This document shows, piece by piece, positions 1-4,411 of a stretch of 9,268 bases of DNA. The notes below the pieces were generated by a model. That model was not told the origin of the DNA. It ran no database searches and worked only from the letters and a program-made list of their open reading frames with translations. A program made the position numbers and the translations under genes. How positions within the stretch are numbered: the stretch's first letter is position 1; every line of letters starts with the position of its first letter. Origin of the DNA: PALSA-1006 sp964532405 (GTDB lineage: Bacteria; Pseudomonadota; Gammaproteobacteria; Burkholderiales; Gallionellaceae); the NCBI GenBank assembly GCA_964532405.1, contig CAZHIC010000058.1, forward strand, positions 1 to 9,268, in the 5' to 3' direction.

Positions 1-23
1 TTCTCGATGACCTGTTCGATAAT

Positions 24-80
24 TTATTTAGGGTGATTTTTAGAGATGCCCATAAAACGTTCGAGTTCTGACGAAAGCAT
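24..80 (-). CDS. Short 18-codon reading frame with strong ribosome binding site; possibly the broken start of a gene leaving the window
   Basis: An ATG (78-80, minus strand) is preceded by AAGGAG with a 7-base spacer, one of the best ribosome binding sites in the window. It encodes MLSSELERFMGISKNHPK and stops at TAA (24-26). Reading past that stop in the same frame gives IIEQVIE up to the window edge, which looks protein-like. Two readings are possible: a genuine short or leader peptide, or the start of a longer gene broken by a nonsense codon (or an assembly error). I do not recognise the sequence. There is too little of it to assign a function. Confidence 0.3.
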   Translation of the reverse strand: MLSSELERFMGISKNHPK

Positions 81-238
81 TTATTAACTCCTTCCAAATT
101 TGACAAGGCAGCAATACCTTTTTGATTTACTTTCAAATCGTACATTAGCCGCTTATAGATAAACTCAAGTTGCGTAATACTTGCTCAGTGACGAAGTTTA
201 ATAATTGAGCAAGGTTCATAATTCTCTGACGCGCTGAA
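81..238. other. Intergenic stretch with a weak stem-loop
   Basis: No supportable gene is present. Downstream of the minus-strand gene ending at 239 there is an 8-bp inverted repeat, CTTGCTCA (180-187) and TGAGCAAG (206-213), with an 18-base loop. It has no T run, so it is a poor intrinsic terminator. The rest is AT-rich spacer and must hold the promoter of the short minus-strand frame starting at 80, but no convincing -35/-10 pair stands out. Confidence 0.4.
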
Positions 239-565
239 TTATCCCACCGTATCCGTCATGGTCAGCACTTTGATCTCCAACATAAACACGAAAGACATGA
301 CCAGTGCGATCCAGAGCCACAGCGCCATCCAAGGAGGAACGATCAGGGATAATGCGCCGACCGCCAAAATATCTCGCACCGTTTTAACGGCCACAAACTC
401 TTCGTCTATTTCACTTTGCATGGTTACGATGAGCGATTGTTCGTAGTCGTTTAATAGCTGCGGCCAGAGGGCAAGTTTAATCGCCATGACGATTGTCCAC
501 GGGGTTATCACCAAGGCTAGCGCCATTGATAACGACCACATCAAAACCGCTTTGATCATTTCCAT
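239..565 (-). CDS. Small two-span inner-membrane protein, unknown family
   Basis: It encodes 108 residues starting MEMIKAVLMW. This start is chosen because GGAGG lies 5 bases upstream (571-575). The longer in-frame start at 688 would run through the neighbouring gene and adds only a lysine-rich hydrophilic extension. Two hydrophobic segments are visible, about residues 5-32 and 66-101, separated by an acidic stretch (SEIDEEF), so it is probably an inner-membrane protein with a short central loop. The start overlaps the 3' end of the upstream membrane gene (stop at 556) by 10 bases, suggesting translational coupling and a shared role. I recognise no family; partners in a membrane complex or a small holin- or exclusion-like protein are guesses only. 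That it is a real gene is fairly sure, from the ribosome binding site, overlap and coherent topology. Confidence 0.65.
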   Translation of the reverse strand: MEMIKAVLMWSLSMALALVITPWTIVMAIKLALWPQLLNDYEQSLIVTMQSEIDEEFVAVKTVRDILAVGALSLIVPPWMALWLWIALVMSFVFMLEIKVLTMTDTVG

Positions 566-786
566 TTTCGCCTCCAATTGGTCAGCCTTGTGTTGCTTGT
601 TGGCGTGTCCGGCTTCTGATTTTTTCTTTTTACTGAGGCGATAAAGCTCGCGAATAAAATTACCGCCAGTACGATCCACCCGCCCCAAATATCAATTTTT
701 GCAAGAACTGAGTCGGATGGAAATGGTGAGTACGGTATCGCCAGAAACACTAAAGGCACGATGTAAAAACGTAACTCAGAGAACAT
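556..786 (-). CDS. Small membrane protein with basic C-terminal tail, unknown family
   Basis: It encodes 76 residues starting MFSELRFYIVPLVF. The start at 786 is chosen because AAAGGAG lies about 6 bases upstream (792-798 region); the frame continues to an earlier ATG at 903, but that extension has no ribosome binding site and is unlike protein. Two hydrophobic segments are seen, about residues 6-20 and 32-50, followed by a strongly basic tail (KRKNQK, RRKWK) that should lie in the cytoplasm by the positive-inside rule. It overlaps the next gene (start 565) by 10 bases and is probably the first gene of a two-gene unit read from a candidate promoter at 833-861. No family is recognised. The close pairing suggests the two proteins act together in the inner membrane, but this is inference from layout only. 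Confidence 0.65.
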   Translation of the reverse strand: MFSELRFYIVPLVFLAIPYSPFPSDSVLAKIDIWGGWIVLAVILFASFIASVKRKNQKPDTPTSNTRLTNWRRKWK

Positions 787-832
787 GATTTCTCCTTTGT
801 TTGGCGATTGAGTCGCGCACAAATCCCGCGCC

Positions 833-861
833 ACTATAGACCTGTCGGTTGCCATTAACAA
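833..861 (-). promoter_or_regulatory. Candidate sigma-70 promoter for the small membrane protein pair
   Basis: On the minus strand TTGTTA (856-861) and TATAGT (833-838) are separated by exactly 17 bases; they match the consensus at 4 of 6 and 5 of 6 positions. Transcription would begin near 826, giving a leader of about 40 bases that contains the good ribosome binding site of the gene starting at 786. It is supported by pattern only. Confidence 0.4.
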
Positions 862-910
862 ACACTGTTGGCGGCCTGGGCTTCTTTGCGTTATCACAGA
901 CACTTCATTC

Positions 911-1017
911 GGCGCAGGCCGGAATCCAGCAAGAAAAAATCCTGCGTAGTAGGCAAAACCAAGATGTTGCCCCGCTGTCGCGGATGATTGTTAATCAACT
1001 GGATTCCGGCCTTCGCC
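911..1017. repeat. Inverted-repeat element with GGCCGGAATCCAG ends (dRS3-like or small MITE)
   Basis: The left arm (911-929) and the reverse complement of the right arm (999-1017) agree at 18 of 19 bases; they differ only at GGCGCAGG versus GGCGAAGG. The arms enclose 69 bases. Each arm resembles the widespread bacterial repeat of the form GTCATTCCGGC...GCCGGAATCCAG, related in layout to the dRS3 repeats of Neisseria. The left arm keeps most of the outer half (TCATTCGGC) with one C missing; the right arm is cut after GCC. It encodes no protein. It may be a decayed pair of dispersed repeats or a small non-autonomous element. Confidence 0.6.
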
Positions 1018-1027
1018 TGATAACCAG

Positions 1028-1054
1028 CCACTTGCCAGCTTGCTGGCTTAGTGG
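1028..1054 (-). terminator. Hairpin downstream of the glutamine-rich gene, possible transcription end
   Basis: CCACT (1028-1032) pairs with AGTGG (1050-1054), and GCCAGC (1034-1039) pairs with GCTGGC (1042-1047), giving an 11-bp stem with a small internal loop and a very tight apex. It lies about 36 bases after the stop of the gene ending at 1090. No T run follows, so if it ends transcription it is not a classic intrinsic terminator. Confidence 0.35.
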
Positions 1055-1089
1055 ATTGGCTAGTTGTTTCATCAATGACGGCGGGGTTA

Positions 1090-1341
1090 TCACAGTCTGC
1101 AACGGTAATCATTTGGCGGACATACGGCGTTGCGAATCTGTTGCTGCGATTGAAACTGCCGACGCTGAATGTCTCTCTGCTGTTGTTGGTAGGCCTGTCG
1201 TTGTTGCATCTGCTGGATTTGTTCTTGTTGCTGTTGATACCGTTGTTGCTGATCTGCCTGCGACGTTTGGCGTTGATCCGCAAAAACCGGGTTGCACAGC
1301 AAGGCGCAAACAAGCACCAACGACTTTATGATGGCCTTCAT
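1090..1341 (-). CDS. Small exported glutamine-rich protein, unknown family
   Basis: It encodes 83 residues. A signal peptide of about 21 residues (MKAIIKSLVLVCALLCNPVFA) should be cut before DQRQ, leaving a 62-residue mature protein of which 26 residues (about 42 percent) are glutamine, interspersed with arginine and a few aromatic residues. Such composition favours a coiled coil or an extended, disordered, sticky chain. The C-terminus has two cysteines (VCPP and YRC) that could form a disulfide in the periplasm. The start at 1341 is chosen over the frame's earlier ATG at 1404 because it puts the signal peptide at the N-terminus and lies one base after the stop of the upstream gene (TAA-a-ATG), implying coupled translation. 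The family is not recognised. A periplasmic structural, metal- or surface-binding role is only speculation. Confidence 0.7.
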   Translation of the reverse strand: MKAIIKSLVLVCALLCNPVFADQRQTSQADQQQRYQQQQEQIQQMQQRQAYQQQQRDIQRRQFQSQQQIRNAVCPPNDYRCRL

Positions 1342-1342
1342 T

Positions 1343-1621
1343 TTAGTATCCCCGCTGACGAACACGTTGCCGCAGTTGTTCATCTTGAATGACTTCTTTC
1401 TCATGCTGACGCCTTGCTTCTGGCTGATACACGAAAACCTCTTTCATCAGTTTCTTTGATGCTGCGTCATTGGCCTGCATCGCCTGATAGCATCCAGAAC
1501 CGCTACTGCTAGAACATGCACGTTGTTGCTCTGCAAGAGTGCGATTGCTTTCTTCTGCTGCCGATTCAGCAAAGGCTTGGGTGGCAAACATCATTAGCAT
1601 CACGCCGAGTAATTTATTCAT
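1343..1621 (-). CDS. Small exported protein with two cysteines, unknown family
   Basis: It encodes 92 residues. A signal peptide of about 18 residues (MNKLLGVMLMMFATQAFA) ends in AFA, a standard signal peptidase I site, leaving a mature protein of 74 residues. The mature part has two cysteines (36 and 44) flanking a serine/glycine loop (SSSSGSG), likely disulfide-bonded, then a helical, highly charged C-terminal half rich in Glu, Gln and Arg. AAGGA lies 9 bases before the ATG at 1621. Its stop (TAA, 1343-1345) is one base from the next gene's ATG, so the two exported proteins are made from one transcript and probably work together outside the cytoplasm. No family is recognised. The gene is convincing; the function is open. 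Confidence 0.7.
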   Translation of the reverse strand: MNKLLGVMLMMFATQAFAESAAEESNRTLAEQQRACSSSSGSGCYQAMQANDAASKKLMKEVFVYQPEARRQHEKEVIQDEQLRQRVRQRGY

Positions 1622-1772
1622 GTCATTTTCCTTTTTGATTGTGGGTTGTCGCGGGAATAAAACCTGACAGAGCTTTCACCCCCTCGATGCGTATGCAATC
1701 TACTCGCGGTGTGCGACAGACCAAGACGCGCGCGGACATGAATGTCGCTCTTTTTATTTCCAAATAAATTGA

Positions 1773-1788
1773 TGGCGCAATTGTGCCA
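1773..1788. promoter_or_regulatory. 16-bp near-palindrome, possible operator
   Basis: TGGCGCAATTGTGCCA is symmetric apart from one mismatched pair (G at 1777, T at 1784). It lies in the upstream region of the exported-protein pair. A two-fold symmetric site of this length suits a dimeric repressor, but no regulator is known for it here. Confidence 0.25.
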
Positions 1789-1913
1789 ACTATCCGAGTA
1801 TTCGCAGCTATTGATGCGGATTGGATGGAGCCGCTTGCTGCGGAGTGGAAGAGAGATTGAAAGGCGTAGAGGTGAGGATGGGGTAGGGTCGTGGAAATTC
1901 AACATGTCGAGCG

Positions 1914-1940
1914 CCCCCCCACACCCCACCCACCCACCCC
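1914..1940 (-). other. G-quadruplex motif beside the assembly gap
   Basis: The minus strand reads GGGGTGGGTGGGTGGGG (1924-1940), four G runs joined by single T bases, followed by another run of seven G (1914-1920). Four runs with one-base loops is the pattern expected to form a very stable parallel quadruplex. It lies 15 bases from the N gap, and may have caused the assembly or sequencing break. Confidence 0.6.
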
Positions 1941-1954
1941 GGGCGGACTGGTAT

Positions 1955-1964
1955 NNNNNNNNNN
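1955..1964. other. Assembly gap (10 N)
   Basis: Ten undetermined bases join two contigs. The length is likely a placeholder, so the true distance and even adjacency of the two sides are uncertain. Confidence 0.95.
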
Positions 1965-1969
1965 CCTAG

Positions 1970-1992
1970 CCCTCCCCCTGCAAGGGGGAGGG
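1970..1992. repeat. GC-rich palindromic hairpin repeat
   Basis: CCCTCCCCC (1970-1978) and GGGGGAGGG (1984-1992) form a perfect 9-bp stem around TGCAA. Hairpins of this composition are a common dispersed intergenic repeat type in Proteobacteria. It sits right at the contig edge, consistent with a repeat that stopped assembly. It lies about 70 bases beyond the hicB stop and could also end that transcript, though no T run follows. Confidence 0.55.
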
Positions 1993-2064
1993 AATGTAGC
2001 TTCCGCACTTATGACACAGTAGAACTAATGGATTGCTGGGCTAATGAAGCAACGCAAGCTATTG

Positions 2065-2478
2065 CTATACGTGATGCTGCCGCCCCAGCCCTTCGGCGAT
2101 AAAGGTCAACACCAGCGTATTGAGAGATACGCCCTCGGTCTTCGCGCGGGAAGCCAGCTTGGCGTGGATAGACTTTGGCACGCGAGCGACGAACTTGCCT
2201 GAGACGCTGGGCGCTGTCGCATCGTCCGGGCTGAATGAAGGCGCGGGAATTTCCCGACCCATGTCATGCAATGCCGATACGACCGCTACAAAAGCATCGC
2301 GACCGTTTTTTACCGCCTTGGCTTCCGTTTCGCCATCGGACATGCAGCCGGGAATATCTGGAAAGGTAATCAGAAAACCGCCGCCCTCTTCTGCGGATAG
2401 CGGGCTGATAATGTGCGAGTACGCCTCGAACGGATACGGCGGAACAATGCGGGGAATTTTTTTGACTTGATCACTCAT
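2065..2478 (-). CDS. hicB: HicB-family antitoxin
   Basis: It encodes 137 residues. The N-terminal half shows the HicB partial RNase H-like fold: GGGFLITFPDIPGC at residues 32-45, then the DGETEAKAVKNGRDAF stretch at 48-63, close to the family pattern F-P-D-x-P-G-C...DG.T..EA. Residues 93-131 (SGKFVARVPKSIHAKLASRA and the following helix) look like a ribbon-helix-helix DNA-binding domain, so this antitoxin should both block HicA and repress the operon. The start codon at 2478 overlaps the hicA stop in an ATGA, tying its translation to the toxin's. The order toxin first, antitoxin second is usual for hicAB. The length is normal for the two-domain form. Assignment to the family is confident; whether the pair is active is not known. 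Confidence 0.9.
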   Translation of the reverse strand: MSDQVKKIPRIVPPYPFEAYSHIISPLSAEEGGGFLITFPDIPGCMSDGETEAKAVKNGRDAFVAVVSALHDMGREIPAPSFSPDDATAPSVSGKFVARVPKSIHAKLASRAKTEGVSLNTLVLTFIAEGLGRQHHV

Positions 2479-2720
2479 GTTTGAGACTCCTTAACCTTAT
2501 CGACTAGCGCCACGAACTGACGCACATACACCGGCTTGATGGGACGATGCGCCGGGACACTCACGATGTCCGACACTTCCGGGTGCGAGAACACATGATG
2601 ACTGCCACCCGCACACCGAACAGACATGCCGACCTTGCACGCCACTGTCTGAAGCTGCTCGACGCGCCAATCCAGCGGGTTGCAGCGCATGGCTTCGAGT
2701 AATTTGGTGGCGGTGTTCAT
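2475..2720 (-). CDS. hicA: HicA-family mRNA interferase toxin
   Basis: It encodes 81 residues. HicA toxins have a small double-stranded-RNA-binding-like fold and cut mRNA in a translation-independent way. The family's key histidine lies in a G-S-H motif, seen here as GGSHHVFSHP with His41 the expected catalytic residue. The C-terminal part (VPAHRPIKPVYVRQFV) matches the usual basic strand and helix. The start at 2720 is chosen because the other available ATG (2727) is out of frame. There is no ribosome binding site (upstream TTGAAAC), and the promoter's -10 ends only 7 bases upstream, so the message is probably leaderless or nearly so. It overlaps hicB by 4 bases. The key residue is intact, so the toxin could be functional. 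Confidence 0.88.
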   Translation of the reverse strand: MNTATKLLEAMRCNPLDWRVEQLQTVACKVGMSVRCAGGSHHVFSHPEVSDIVSVPAHRPIKPVYVRQFVALVDKVKESQT

Positions 2721-2727
2721 GTTTCAA

Positions 2728-2756
2728 ATAGTATTGCCGGTGAGACTACATGTCAA
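2728..2756 (-). promoter_or_regulatory. hicAB promoter
   Basis: On the minus strand a perfect -35 TTGACA (2751-2756) and a -10 TACTAT (2728-2733) are separated by 17 bases. The predicted start of transcription falls at about 2721-2722, at most one or two bases from the hicA ATG at 2720. Confidence 0.7.
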
Positions 2757-2802
2757 GCTGCTAGTGTGCGCCTTTTATTGTGTCGCGCCTTTGGTTGAGT
2801 TG

Positions 2803-2832
2803 TTGACACAATCACTGCCTATTCGCGATAAT
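2803..2832 (+). promoter_or_regulatory. Promoter of the marR-emrAB operon
   Basis: TTGACA (2803-2808), a perfect -35, is followed after 18 bases by GATAAT (2827-2832), a 5-of-6 match to the -10. Transcription should begin near 2839, inside the first of two regulator boxes, leaving a leader of about 28 bases before the marR ATG. A 7-bp inverted repeat, TTGTGTC (2778-2784) and GACACAA (2805-2811), surrounds and overlaps the -35 and may be another control site. Confidence 0.7.
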
Positions 2833-2834
2833 AC

Positions 2835-2862
2835 TTAGCTAGCCAACCATTAGCTAGCCAAC
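2835..2862 (+). promoter_or_regulatory. Two tandem SlyA/MarR-type operator boxes
   Basis: TTAGCTAGCCAAC occurs twice without a mismatch (2835-2847 and 2850-2862), 15 bases apart. The core TTAGCTAGCCAA is one base pair away from a perfect palindrome and resembles the known SlyA box TTAGCAAGCTAA. The boxes begin two bases after the -10 and cover the predicted transcription start and most of the leader, so a bound regulator would block the operon. The likely ligand is the MarR-type protein encoded immediately downstream. Confidence 0.65.
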
Positions 2863-2866
2863 TAAA

Positions 2867-3298
2867 ATGAAATCACTGAACGAACAATTTTCCGAGTCGA
2901 TGTTTCTGGTGAACCACGCTTGGCGCACCGAGCTGGATCGGCGGCTGCGCCCCTTGGGCTTTTCCCATTCGCGCTGGCTGCTGCTGCTGCATCTTTCGCG
3001 CCATGACGGCTGCACCCATAGTGAACTAGCTCAATGCATGGGCATAGAAGCCGCCACGCTGGTCAGGTCGGTCGACCACATGGAACAGGAAGGGCTACTC
3101 AAGCGTTGCGGTAGCGAGACAGATCGCAGGGTCAAACATTTGCACTTGACCGACGAAGGGAAAAAGGTAGTGGAAAACATTTGCTCTTACGCCGCCGACC
3201 TGCGCAAGGAGGTGTTGGCCGGATTAACCCAGACCGAGATCAAAACCGCACTTGATGTACTAAACAATATAAGAAACAAACTGGGAGCACTCGCATGA
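2867..3298 (+). CDS. MarR/SlyA-family transcriptional regulator of the efflux operon
   Basis: It encodes 143 residues, the normal length for MarR proteins. The winged helix-turn-helix runs from about residue 36 to 98: a helix SRWLLLLHLSRHDGCTHSEL, the recognition helix around AATLVRSVDHMEQEGL (62-77), and the wing with the family hallmark DRRVKHLHLTDEGK (86-99). Flanking helices at both ends would form the dimer interface. Such proteins repress drug pumps and release DNA when they bind phenolic or other small compounds. The stop overlaps the emrA start (ATGA), so regulator and pump are one operon, and two SlyA-like boxes cover the promoter, pointing to autorepression. No ribosome binding site precedes the ATG at 2867, so translation may be weak. 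It could be called emrR or slyA by context; the sequence does not settle which. Confidence 0.88.
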   Translation: MKSLNEQFSESMFLVNHAWRTELDRRLRPLGFSHSRWLLLLHLSRHDGCTHSELAQCMGIEAATLVRSVDHMEQEGLLKRCGSETDRRVKHLHLTDEGKKVVENICSYAADLRKEVLAGLTQTEIKTALDVLNNIRNKLGALA

Positions 3299-4281
3299 AA
3301 CGTATCGCCACAAAAAAGATTCCTATCGCCATCGCACTGCTGCTCCTTACCTTGCTTAGCGGCTTTGCCTTCGTGCACTTCTCAGGCAGCACGCGCAGTA
3401 CCGAAAACGCCTATATCAACGCGAATGTGGTGAACGTGGCATCGCTGGTCGCAGGGCGCGTCACTGCCGTGCATGTCCAGGATAACCAATATGTTCACAA
3501 AGGTGATGCGCTGTTCGACATCGACCCCGAGCCGTTTGCCATCGCACTGATCCGCGCCCAGGCTGATCTGGCACTGGCCCAACAAAGTGCGCGTCAGGAC
3601 AATGCGGAAATCCGTGTCGCGCATGCACAAGTCGCACAGATGGAAAGCGACCTCGCCAATGCGCGCGCCAGCCACGCCCGCAACAAGGAGTTAGTCGCGC
3701 AGAATTTTCTGACCCAGCAGGCTGCCGACGACACGCTGGCACGCGTGCAGGCATTGCAGGCATCATTGGATCAAGCCCGCGCAAAATTAACCAAGGCGCT
3801 CTCCGCACCGGAAAAAACCGAAGAACGCGGTGATGTGTTGAAAGCGCAAGCCGCCATTGCGCAAGCCAAGCTCGATTTGGAACACACGCACGTTACAGCG
3901 GCACAGGACGGACAAATCAGCAACATCACGCTCGCCGCCGGTTCACTGGTCAGCATGGGCGTACCGCTATTCGCGCTGATTGCGGACAAAAGTTTCCATA
4001 TCGATGCCAATTTCAAAGAGACTGAATTGGCCGGCATCCATCCGGGAGAGGATGTGGACATCCAGATCGATATGTATTCCGGCCAGCATTTCAAAGGCAC
4101 GGTGGAAAGCATCAGCGGCGGCACGGGCACTGCTTTCTCGCTGCTGCCGCCGCAAAATGCCACCGGCAACTGGGTGAAAATCGCGCAGCGTGTGCCCGTG
4201 CGCATCAAGTTTGCGCCGACGGATGCGGACCATCCGCTACGCATCGGTGCGACGGCAACCGTGACTGTTCAACTTAAATAA
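3295..4281 (+). CDS. emrA: EmrA-type membrane fusion protein of a multidrug efflux pump
   Basis: It encodes 328 residues. One N-terminal membrane helix (about 9-29) anchors it in the inner membrane, with the rest in the periplasm. TENAYINANVVNVASLVAG (36-54) begins the HlyD/EmrA barrel, followed by the biotinyl-lipoyl half-motif VQDNQYVHKGDALFDIDP (61-78). An alpha-helical hairpin, rich in Ala and Gln, spans about 85-195, then comes the second lipoyl half and the beta-barrel with the typical EmrA stretch SGGTGTAFSLLPPQNATGNW (274-293). The protein links the inner-membrane transporter to an outer-membrane channel. It is shorter than E. coli EmrA (390 residues), mainly in the helical hairpin, so it may reach a different channel partner. 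It overlaps the regulator by 4 bases and precedes emrB. No channel gene (tolC/oprM type) is in the window. Confidence 0.9.
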   Translation: MKRIATKKIPIAIALLLLTLLSGFAFVHFSGSTRSTENAYINANVVNVASLVAGRVTAVHVQDNQYVHKGDALFDIDPEPFAIALIRAQADLALAQQSARQDNAEIRVAHAQVAQMESDLANARASHARNKELVAQNFLTQQAADDTLARVQALQASLDQARAKLTKALSAPEKTEERGDVLKAQAAIAQAKLDLEHTHVTAAQDGQISNITLAAGSLVSMGVPLFALIADKSFHIDANFKETELAGIHPGEDVDIQIDMYSGQHFKGTVESISGGTGTAFSLLPPQNATGNWVKIAQRVPVRIKFAPTDADHPLRIGATATVTVQLK

Positions 4282-4298
4282 TCCAAACCTCAATTCAG

Positions 4299-4385
4299 GC
4301 CACAGAGTTCACAGAGAACACAGAGAGAGTTGAGCCAAGCTCATAAACCTATGGTTTTCTCTGTGAACTCTGTGTTCTCTGTGGC
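4299..4385. repeat. CACAGAG inverted repeat between emrA and emrB
   Basis: Three CACAGAG heptamers 9 bases apart (starts 4301, 4310, 4319) face three CTCTGTG heptamers (4359, 4368, 4377). The two arms can pair over 28 bases with 24 matches; the mismatches come from the TT and AA spacers being swapped between the arms. The loop is about 31 bases. The element fills most of the 130-base gap between emrA and emrB within the operon, where it could protect the upstream message, pause transcription, or lower emrB expression. Repeats of this kind are dispersed intergenic elements in many Proteobacteria. Confidence 0.7.
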
Positions 4386-4411
4386 TAAATGTTTCTTCAA
4401 GGATATATTCC

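Larger units (their letters stand above)
787..1089. other. Gene-free interval holding a promoter, an inverted-repeat element and a hairpin
   Basis: This 303-base interval separates the exported-protein pair from the membrane-protein pair. It carries, from right to left on the minus strand, a hairpin after the glutamine-rich gene (1028-1054), an inverted-repeat element (911-1017) and a candidate promoter (833-861). Reading frames crossing it are bounded by stops inside the repeat, lack ribosome binding sites and change character at the repeat edges, so I annotate no gene here. Confidence 0.5.
1622..1954. other. Gene-free upstream region ending at an assembly gap
   Basis: No supportable gene is present. 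It should contain the promoter for the minus-strand exported-protein pair, but I see no strong -35/-10 set. It holds a 16-bp near-palindrome, TGGCGCAATTGTGCCA (1773-1788), about 150 bases upstream of the gene start, which could be an operator, and it ends in a C-rich tract (1914-1940) that is a G-quadruplex motif on the minus strand. Confidence 0.5.

Noticed and set aside
180..213. CTTGCTCA/TGAGCAAG stem-loop considered as the terminator of the membrane gene pair
   Set aside because: The stem is short and AT-moderate, the loop is 18 bases, and no T run follows on the minus strand; kept only as a note.
776..904. Minus-strand 42-codon open frame with protein-like text (PTVFVNGNRQVYSGAG)
   Set aside because: It has no ATG or ribosome binding site, is bounded by a stop inside the repeat, and overlaps the candidate promoter and leader of the gene starting at 786. 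It could be a gene remnant but cannot be supported.
890..1095. 10-base direct repeat GTTATCACAG (890-899 and 1086-1095), considered as a target-site duplication
   Set aside because: Neither copy touches the ends of the inverted-repeat element (911-1017), so it does not fit a transposition footprint; probably chance.
894..1313. 139-residue minus-strand reading frame overlapping the glutamine-rich gene
   Set aside because: It lies mostly out of frame on a gene with a better start and signal peptide, has no ribosome binding site, and its C-terminal part is a translation of the hairpin and inverted-repeat element.
1770..1790. TTGGCAC...TTGC on the minus strand, considered as a sigma-54 promoter
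   Set aside because: The spacing between the GG and GC elements is 7 instead of 10 bases, which does not fit sigma-54. The match is a by-product of the palindrome at 1773-1788.
2497..2727. Alternative minus-strand frame MKHEHRHQ overlapping hicA
   Set aside because: It is out of frame with the clear HicA coding sequence, which has the G-S-H motif and the ATGA overlap with hicB.
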